Origin: Eublepharis macularius
Taxonomy: Eukaryota > Chordata > Lepidosauria > Squamata > Eublepharidae
Length of the DNA stretch: 64,000 bases
Reading direction: 5' to 3'
Assembly (NCBI RefSeq): GCF_028583425.1
Contig: NC_072796.1
Span: 130,359,464-130,423,463 of the forward strand
The notes under the pieces were generated by a model. That model did not search any database. It was not told where the DNA came from and saw only the letters and a program-made list of their open reading frames with translations. The translations under genes and the position numbers were made by a program. Shown here piece after piece: positions 57,115 to 64,000 of this stretch; the stretch's first letter is position 1, and each line of letters begins with the position of its first letter.

Positions 57115-57410
57115 GGAGCCTCGTGGCGCAGAGTGGTAAGCGGCAGTACTGCAGCCCAAGCTCTGCTCACGACCTGAGTTTGATCCTGGCAGAAGGTGGG
57201 TTCAGGCGGCCAGCTCAGGGTTGACTCAGCCTTCCATCCTTCCGAAGTCGGTAAAATGAGTACCCAGTTTCCTGGGGGTAAAGTGTAGATGACTGGGGAA
57301 GGCAATGGCAAACCACCCCGCAACAAAAGTCTGTCAAAAAAAGTTGTGATGCAACGTCCCCCCATCAGTAATGACTCGGTGCTTGCACAGGGGACTACCT
57401 TTACATTTAC
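57115..57410 (+). repeat. tRNA-derived SINE (family D) with target-site duplication
   Basis: Head gcctcgtggcgcagagtgg, gagtttgatcctggcag; body gtaaaatgagtacccagtttc; end gcacaggggactacctttac. Flanks ctacttaacagcta (57101-57114) and ctaattaacagcta (57411-57424) differ at one base. Confidence 0.9.
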
Positions 57411-57546
57411 CTAATTAACAGCTACATAGGCCAGAAGAATGGACTTTGATTGGAATTAAGTCTTCATATTTATGGATTTTGTCTGCCTTGAATTCCAACC
57501 CAAACCGTGTGTGTGTGTGTTGTTTTGTTTTCTGGAGGAACATACG

Positions 57547-57690
57547 TTATAGAATCATAAGGTTGGAAGGTACCTCTAGGGTCATCTAGTCCAGCCCTCT
57601 GCACAATGCAGGAAATTCACAACTACCTCCCCCCACACACACCCCCAGCGACCCCTGCTCCATGCCCAGAAGATGGCAAAACTACGAATT
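57547..57690 (-). repeat. CR1 LINE 3' end, antisense
   Basis: atagaatcataaggttggaag, gtcatctagtccagccctctg, cacaatgcaggaaattcac match the reversed CR1 3' end shared with birds and crocodilians (terminal atgattcta unit). Confidence 0.75.
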
Positions 57691-58706
57691 TTTCCTCTAA
57701 TGGTTCACTTTCCAGGCCTCCTAGTCCTTGGCACTTTCTTTCTCAAACCTAGTTTGGCTGGGTATGATCCCCCCAAAAAGAATGAAGCCCAAGTGTGTTC
57801 GCAAGTTATCTGAGTGGAAGGATGTGTGTTTTTGAGAATCTTGCCCGCCATCACAGCCATTTTCCTCCTGTTGCCCCTCATGGCCACCATGTCCCCTGCT
57901 GTGCCACTGAAGAACATTTAAAAAATTCAGTAACTGCTATTTCAGTTTAGTGCAAGGATGTTATAACAGTTACTACAAGCGGCTCGTTCCTCTGAATCCC
58001 CAGCTCTTAAGCAAAAAGGGCTGTAGCCCTTTTTGCTTTGCATTTTTTGAAAAATGGAAGCTGGGAATTCAGAGAAGGAACTAATGTACATGGCGACAGA
58101 CTGTTATTGCACAATAGTGAAATAGCAAGTACCATTTTTTTAAAAAAAGCTCTCCAGTACAGTGACAGGGAGGACTGCAAGGGAAATGGCAGCTGTCAGA
58201 GGAAAGAGCACACAAAACTCCTGTGGAGAAGCTTCCCTGGCGACCTGAATGCCCCTGCTGCATTTGTGGCATTGACGATGGGGAAACAAAGCATCCTTGT
58301 TGCATGGATGTAGCCTGAGTGGGTTGCATTGTGAGCGTGTAATACATCACCAGCCCCGCCCCCTTGACATCATCAGGCCTTGCCCTATGAACCTCAGGCA
58401 TGGAGATGTTGGGGATTCAGCAACCTTTAGCACTGAAACAGGTATAACTAAGATCACATACCTTATTATACTCGTAACATGCAAATGGCAGGTGCCGACC
58501 TGGTGACTTCTCAGTGTCTTTACACTGCCCGCTTCTCAGCCCTCTTTAAACAGAGTATGGCAAGCAGCACGTATTCCCTTCGGCACTCTCAAGGGCACCG
58601 TAGTTCTTGGAAGAACTTGAGAACCAGAGTGGTTGCAACCGTTCTGGGTGCCACTTCATGCTGCAGAGTCAGCAGGCCAAAGCTGCTTCCCCCTATACTA
58701 CAGCAG

Positions 58707-58905
58707 GGATGCCAACTCTGGGTTGGGTAACCCCTGGAGATTTGAGGGTGGAGCCCGGGTAGTGTGAGGTTTGGGAGGGGGCGGTGCTCAGTGGAATATA
58801 ATGGCATAGAGTCCACCTTCCAAAGGAGCCATTTTCTCCAGGGGAACTGATCTGGAGAGCAGTTGTAATTCCAGATCTCCAGGCCCCAGCTGGAAGTTGG
58901 AAACC
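58707..58905 (+). mobile_element. MITE (TTGCCAA family), near-complete
   Basis: atgccaactctgggttggg, acccctggagatttgaggg, ggaatataatggcatagag, ccattttctccaggggaac, cagatctccaggccccagc, tggaagttggaaacc. Confidence 0.75.
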
Positions 58906-60873
58906 ATACACTCTGGACTGTATGTTTGGTCACCCCAGGCTTGAGGATACAGGATAAGCAAGGCTCCATAAATGGACGTTCCAGAGCATTTCTTAGGGGG
59001 TTGTGCCCCCCGCTGAAGAACCACAATTATTGCCCTCCTCTAAGCTGAGAGAGTCCTGCACAGAATGAAAGTGTATCCTAAAGGCCAAGGGCAGACCGGG
59101 AAGTAAAAAATGGTCGAAGAGCAAGCCAGAATGTGTGCCACCTGTCACACTACAAGCCAGTTTGGTAGAGGCCACACGGCTCAGCCATGGGTGAGAGCTC
59201 GCCCAATTTGCTGCAGCAGAGGAGGAGGAAACAGATCAGCCAATACCCATCGTGTGCCCTGCTGGCCAGGCCTAAGCTGAGGGGTCCCAATAGTGCTGGC
59301 AGAGCTGTTAGAGCTTGGCTGTTCCTGTTCCTGGCTGCCAATGAACCTTCAGACCAGCAATTCACCAAGAACTTTCCTTCTAAGTTAGATGTCCTGTCCA
59401 CTCCTGGAAGGGACACCTTGCACAGTGCTGGGGCCCTACATGTGTCAGGTTGTCTTCTCACTTTGGTAGTCCCGCAGCCCCACCTGACAGGGAAGTGTAT
59501 CCCAGAGCCCCCTGTGATGGCTTTCCTTTCGGTGGGCCCTTTTAACCAGGTGTTCTTGCCAGTGGCCGGGGCTGATCGTGAACTGAGGGGGGGACAACCT
59601 GAGGGATGGGAGTCCCTGCAGCAGGGGCACAGCTGGGCCATAAGCAGCACAGATTTTTCTCCCAATTCTGTGGCTCTCTGTCTAAACCATGACCGTTTAT
59701 GTTCAATTGCAAAGGTAGTTATTTTAAGTGAAGAATAGTTCAAAGCAAATGTGGACACAATATTGAAATCAAAGCATTGACCCCTGCTTGATCTCGACAG
59801 CCAACAGCTGCTTCTCAGCAGGGGTTCTGAGGGAGACTGATGCCAAGGTTATATTTGGGCAGATTCTTACAATTCATTAACAAACAAGGAGCAGTTTGTG
59901 GCTGACGGGCCTCACTCCCGAGAGAGCCTTCCTTAGCCTGTGCAAACAGCAGGTACCGGGCATCCCAAAATGAAGATGGTGTCCACAAAAACACATAAAA
60001 AACACTGAATGGGTTATAAATGGAACAATTTTTTTTGTTATTATAGAACAAAAAGTTATCTGAGACATATTTGGCAGTTTTTGCCCTAAAAAACTGCCAA
60101 TATTCCAGAAAACAACAAGATGCAAAGATATAATAGTGATGAGATACCTTCAGTGCCAGCTTGTACTCTTGTAATTTACTGTATGAAGGCCAAACCACGC
60201 ATTATGTCACACATCTTTGAGTAGTGTACCCTGTGGGCATAGGATGACTGCTTGAATTGGCATTAGAAAACTTTCTGCTTCATTGAGGCTGAAAACCAAG
60301 AGCGACTCTTGAGCGGGACTGTCATTCTTTGCAAAGAGGCACCTGGCTACCGCTAATAAGAGATGGCTTTGAGGCTTGCAGTGGGGTTTGGATGCAGTGT
60401 GTGTGAATGAACAGAGACGTAGAAATACTAGAATATCAAACTTTGGCCTCCAGTTTTGAGTTGGGAAATCTGTGGACCTCTGCCTGATCTGCCAGCTGGG
60501 CACAGCTGATCCTGCTTCAAGCAGCAAAAATAAAAATGACACGGTATCACTGGTGGAGCCAGTGATGATTGGTGGTGCACATTGTAAACTAGGTAGTGCA
60601 AGGTCACGAATATTATCTGCCTATGGATCTCTCAACATGGGATCTGGCACACAACAGACAGGGGGCTTAACCCATCCTCTTAATAGCCCTCCTGGGGTGC
60701 TTTGGTAAATTAAAAAAGACAGGCACTCATACTGTGCCTGTCTTTTCCCCAGACTGAGGCATAAAACATCCTGGGAAGGGGGGCATTTCAGATTAGGAAA
60801 ACGGTGCAAGCATTTTCCAGTTAGAGGATTCCAACATCACATGGAATTTGACCCTTTAGTGCATGCATCTCCA

Positions 60874-61321
60874 GATGTAGTGGTTAAGAGCAGCAGGACT
60901 CTAATCTGGAGAACCGGGGTTTGATTCCCCACTCCTCTGCTTGAAGCCAGCTGGGCCGTTTCCACACTACTTACCTTCATCTGGAACGCTGCGGAACGTC
61001 GCGAAAAAAATGTGGAAGATAGCGTCTTCTCGCACGAGTTTTGCGCAACATCGTGCAAAACTCGCAAAAGAAGACACTATCTTCCAGGTTTTCTTCGCAA
61101 CGTTCTGCAGCGTTCCGGATGAAGGTAAGTAGTGTGGAAATGGCCCTGGGTGACCTTGGATCAGTCATAGCTCTCTCAAAGCTCTCTCAGCCCTACCCAC
61201 CTCACAGGGTGATTGTTGTTGTGGGGATAACAACAACATACTTTGTAAACCGCTCTGAGTGGGAGTTAAGTTGTCCTGAAGGGTGGTATATAAATCAATT
61301 ATTATTATTATTATTATTAAA
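60874..61321 (+). repeat. Sauria-type SINE split by a palindromic MITE
   Basis: Left part agatgtagtggttaagagc, ggtttgattccccactcc, gaagccagctg; right part from 61146: ctgggtgaccttggatcag, accgctctgagtgggagtt, ending in (ATT)n at 61300. Confidence 0.88.
60954..61145. mobile_element. Palindromic MITE, GGCCGTTTCCA family (192 bp), CTG duplication
   Basis: Ends GGCCGTTTCCACACTACTTA and its complement; arms cover almost the whole length, mirrored around cgcacgagttttgcgc. CTG on both sides (60951-60953, 61146-61148); removal restores the SINE motif ccagctgggtgacc. Confidence 0.9.
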
Positions 61322-61477
61322 AAATGAAACTTGCCATCTGAGCTAGTAAACCTGTGTCTGGCCTATATCATTTTAGGCTGCAGCTGAAGGTTAATGTGAC
61401 TGCATGCTCCTTTACACAAAAACACTCCTTGCACATAGAAAACTAGTTCATCAGGGAGAACTCTTTTATCTGACATA

Positions 61478-61627
61478 GGCTGATTCCGCACACATTGGAT
61501 AATGCACTTTCAATGCACTTTATCAATCGTTTGAGGTGGATTTTTTATTCCGCCCACAAAAAAATCCATTCCAAATGACCTATAAAGAGGATTGGAAGTG
61601 CATTATCCAATGTGTGCGGAATCACTC
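61478..61627. mobile_element. Foldback MITE, TTGGATAATGCAC family (about 150 bp)
   Basis: tgattccgcacacattgg, ataatgcactttcaatgc and the complement gaagtgcattatccaatg, tgtgcggaatca. The TSD is not clear. Confidence 0.75.
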
Positions 61628-61681
61628 ATTGTCTTTTTCTCTGACAATGAGAATCCTATAAAAATATTATTTTTCTTCTAA

Positions 61682-62029
61682 GAGCCAAGCTACAAATGAT
61701 GAATTACACGAGGACTGCACATGAAGGGAGTCGCGATGTTACCTGGGAAGCTTGAGTTTTAAAAGACAGATCAGAAGGCTTTGTCAATTTCCCCTCTATA
61801 TGCTCCTCAGAGGGTTTGTTAATTTCCTCTTCACCTCCTAGAACCCCAGGTGAAAGGGACAGAGTCTTCCGGAGGAAATTAACAAACCCTCTGAGGAGCA
61901 ATCTCAGTCTCTGTAGAGAGGGGAAACTGACAAAGCCTTTCGATCTTTCTTAAAACTCAGCTTCCCGGCTAACATTGTGACTCCTTTCACGTGCAGTCCT
62001 CGGGTAATTTGTCATTTGTAGCTTGGCTC
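61682..62029. mobile_element. Long foldback element, GAGCCAAGCT ends (348 bp)
   Basis: Ends gagccaagctacaaatgatg and catttgtagcttggctc; arms of about 150 bases pair through gaggactgcacatgaaggg and the centre gaggaaattaacaaaccctc. It lies 185 bases beyond the DNAAF11 stop codon and may be in its 3' UTR. Confidence 0.85.
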
Positions 62030-62112
62030 ACAGTTACAGGGGACCTCCATCATGCTAGGGATTCAATGATTACCCAAGAAAATTAAGGTTTGTAGGAAAA
62101 CATTTTTTGTTC

Positions 62113-62118
62113 TTTATC
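62113..62118 (-). terminator. DNAAF11: Possible weak polyadenylation signal of DNAAF11 (GATAAA)
   Basis: No AATAAA or ATTAAA is seen on the minus strand between the stop codon and the foldback element at 61682-62029. GATAAA, a known weak variant, lies about 100 bases after the stop. If it is not used, the 3' UTR runs into the MITE. Confidence 0.3.
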
Positions 62119-62214
62119 CAACTGAACATGGCAATGTGGTCATAGGCAAGATATAGATTCTTAGAACCCATCAACAATCTTCAGAAAGTCAATTAACACA
62201 TATACATTGGTACA

Positions 62215-62401
62215 TCAAATTAAAGGTGGGACCTCCGGGTCATCATCAAAGACTTCTGATGTGCTCTTGGTATCCACAACTCTTTGCCGCTGAAGTTTAA
62301 TAGGTCCTTGTCCAATGCGCTGTTTTTCCTGGACAATGTTTGTCACATCTGGGAATGAGTACGTACTGGGGTCCACTTCCAGCTTCTCTGTTAGCACGTT
62401 C
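62215..62401 (-). CDS. DNAAF11: DNAAF11 (LRRC6) last coding exon, C-terminus
   Basis: DNAAF11 is a cytoplasmic leucine-rich-repeat protein needed to preassemble the dynein arms of motile cilia. The exon begins after tttctgattacag, a good splice acceptor, with the third base of a split codon, then encodes 61 residues to TGA at 62217-62215. The recognisable segments are EKLEVDPS, SFPDVTNIVQEK and the terminal DPEVPPLI; the mammalian protein ends with the same three blocks in the same order. The stretch between them (QRIGQGPIKLQ and following) is more basic and divergent, as expected of this tail. The LRR and CS-like domains lie in upstream exons outside the window. The nominal ATG in this frame (62421) is in the intron and is not a start. 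Position and strand relative to KCNQ3 match the human order. Confidence 0.93.
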
Positions 62402-62414
62402 CTGTAATCAGAAA
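62402..62414 (-). promoter_or_regulatory. DNAAF11: Splice acceptor of the DNAAF11 last exon
   Basis: The minus strand reads tttctgattacag directly before GAACGTG. The pyrimidine tract is short but adequate. The junction leaves one base of a codon, in phase with the EKLEVDPS frame. Confidence 0.85.
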
Positions 62415-62915
62415 TGAACAAGTGATGGCTATGTGCAGCATGTCGCTTTAATACAAAACAGCACAGGGGAATCTTCGTCGGAAAAACACTGGAAGGTTTA
62501 TCTCTGCTGGCAGGATATCAGAAGGCATCCAAGACAGATGCTCATTAGTGCCGTTTTCACGACTCCCGAGAAGTTTCATAAATCAACCACAAGTCAGGAG
62601 AGTTTCCAGTAGCCAACTTGCTGGCACTTGAGCGCCTCACTCATTCCTTCTGCCAAATCGTGGTCATTCCTCTTTTTAGACTGTTCTTTTACATTGGAGA
62701 CAGATGGCAGGGTTTTTAAGAGCAGTCTCAAGGAGGGATTTATTGACCATGACATGTACTTTCATGTGGGTTTCACAGGTTTTGGTAGTCTCCCAAAAGC
62801 GTGTAATGTTTGGTCGGAGGTAACAGAAGGGCATGGGTCTATGAAAAAAATGCTCCAAACTAGTGCCAGCTCCCAAACACAGAGGTGACTATGGCCTTCA
62901 AGAAGGGAAGGAGCT

Positions 62916-63238
62916 TATAGATAGATATTCTTTTTTAAGGGTTTTTGTAAGAATGTAGAAATTCCTTTTTCATAGGACTAGAGATAGTCACAAATTTATA
63001 AGCCCTACTAAATATTGCACTGTTGCTAATTGTATTACTCAGTTGTTTGATCTGGCTTCTAGTATCTTTTGAAAAACTAAGCAGTCGTTATACTGCTGGT
63101 ATAACTTATCTATCAAGTTTAATAGGAACTGATCACTAATATTGTACTATCACAAAATTAATAATCTGTTATTTTTACTGCGTTCACTGTTTAATATGTT
63201 GTTTGTTTATGAAAAATTAATAAAAATAATTAAAAAAA
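62916..63238 (+). mobile_element. 5'-truncated L1-type insertion with 16-bp target-site duplication
   Basis: The TSD aagaagggaaggagct is perfect at 62900-62915 and 63239-63254. The insert is AT-rich and ends in an A-tail (taaaaataattaaaaaaa). No coding part remains, so the family is inferred from the insertion style. Confidence 0.82.
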
Positions 63239-63448
63239 AAGAAGGGAAGGAGCTCAGAGGATAGTGGTTTGGAGGTATCTAAAACGGGAGATAGGCCACT
63301 CTCCTGCCTTAGATACTCCAAAACTACTATTCAGCTCTGTGCTCCCATTTTTGCTTCCTGAAAGCTACCACCGGTGGTTCAACCAGACAGCTGCCCAGGA
63401 GCATGATGCTGATGTGCAACGGACCTCATAGCGCTTCACAGGACTTGA

Positions 63449-63800
63449 GAGCTAATGTGGTCTAGTGGCTGGCCTAGGGACGGGGAGCCCCAGATTCAAA
63501 TGCTGATTTGTCTGTGAGGCTCACCTGGGCAGTTTCCAGACGGCTTACCTGGCTCCGGAACGTTGCGCCATCTTGCGGGGAAAACGCGAAATATCGCGTT
63601 TTCTCGCGCGAGTTTTGCGCGACATCGCAAAACTCGCGCGAGAAAACGCGATATTTCGCGTTTTCCCCACAAGATGGCGCAATGTTCCGGAGCCAGGTAA
63701 GCCGTCTGGAAACGGCCCTGGTATCTTTGGGACAATCACTCTCTCTCTCAGCCTAACTTAACTCTCTGAGCTGTTCTGAAGATAACATTGCAAGGGATCG
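63449..63800 (+). repeat. Family A SINE split by a palindromic MITE
   Basis: Head gagagctaatgtggtctagtg, ccagattcaaatgctgatttg, gtgaggctcac; right part from 63718: ctggtatctttgggacaatc, tctcagcctaacttaac, gaagataacattgcaagg. Confidence 0.78.
63528..63717. mobile_element. Palindromic MITE, GGCCGTTTCCA family (190 bp), CTG duplication
   Basis: Ends ggcagtttccagacggctta and its complement; arms mirror around cgcgcgagttttgcgcgac and are almost perfect, CpG-rich. CTG flanks both ends (63525-63527, 63718-63720). Confidence 0.92.
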
Positions 63801-64000
63801 GATTTTCAATTTTTTTTAAAAAAAACCTTCCCCGGGCCCAATTTGTGTTCTTTGCAAGGAATGCCTTCTTTAAAAAAAAGGTAAGAGGAAAGCCCAAATG
63901 GGCTCAAAATGCCATCAGAAGGGGAGGAAGAGCGCCTGTCTTCACTCGCATGTGAAAACAATGCACATTTCGGCTGCTTCGTTTGCACATTCCATGTGAA

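Larger units (their letters stand above)
62415..64000 (-). other. DNAAF11: Last intron of DNAAF11 (3' part)
   Basis: No upstream DNAAF11 exon is visible. The intron holds an L1-type insertion (62916-63238) and a tRNA-derived SINE split by a palindromic MITE (63449-63800). A 66-codon minus-strand frame at 62676-62876 resembles nothing I recognise and has no supporting splice sites. Confidence 0.7.

Noticed and set aside
62676..62876. Minus-strand frame in the DNAAF11 intron considered as an upstream exon
   Set aside because: Its translation does not resemble any known DNAAF11 segment, and no acceptor/donor pair fits the phase of the last exon.

Overview
The window is nuclear DNA of a squamate reptile (lizard or snake; the species cannot be fixed from sequence alone). 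The evidence is a dense mix of sauropsid repeats: tRNA-derived SINEs with the gtgtagtggttaagagcg head of the Sauria SINE type, SINEs with a 5S-rRNA-like head, L2/CR1-like and L1 LINE 3' ends, hAT-like, Harbinger-like and Helitron-like non-autonomous DNA transposons, and a KCNQ3 first exon close to but distinct from the human one. Nothing prokaryotic is present: no operons, no long ORFs with bacterial signals, no CRISPR array.

Only two host-gene segments are recognisable, both on the minus strand. Coding exon 1 of KCNQ3 (voltage-gated potassium channel, M-current subunit) lies at 13990-14324, so positions 1-13989 are the start of its first intron. A GC-rich, CpG-rich block (about 13.7-15.8 kb) covers the exon and its upstream side and carries a degenerate tandem array of 120-180 bp units. 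The last coding exon of DNAAF11 (LRRC6, dynein-arm assembly factor) lies at 62215-62401, and 62402-64000 is its last intron. This gene order matches human 8q24.22, where DNAAF11 lies upstream of KCNQ3 in the same orientation. The two genes are functionally unrelated. The 48 kb between them holds no convincing gene.

The intergenic DNA and the KCNQ3 intron are a record of transposition. Many insertions can be bounded to the base from target-site duplications (TSDs): 8 bp for eight hAT-like elements, 3 bp for several foldback MITEs, 10-14 bp for SINEs, 16-20 bp for L1-type insertions, and A^T for a Helitron. Several are nested: MITE in SINE, SINE in SINE, hAT in hAT, Helitron in LINE, and a 145-bp piece in a SINE. 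Stretches without recognisable repeats (about 7.1-8.1, 12.5-13.6, 39-40.9 and 54.3-55.4 kb) are candidates for conserved noncoding sequence.

The most unusual signal is a motif shared by otherwise unrelated repeats: CTGANGA, one extra base, a short hairpin, then GAAA. The hairpin arms differ between families but still pair. This resembles the core of a hammerhead ribozyme, although stems I and III are poor or absent in most copies. I found no evidence for a new multi-gene system.
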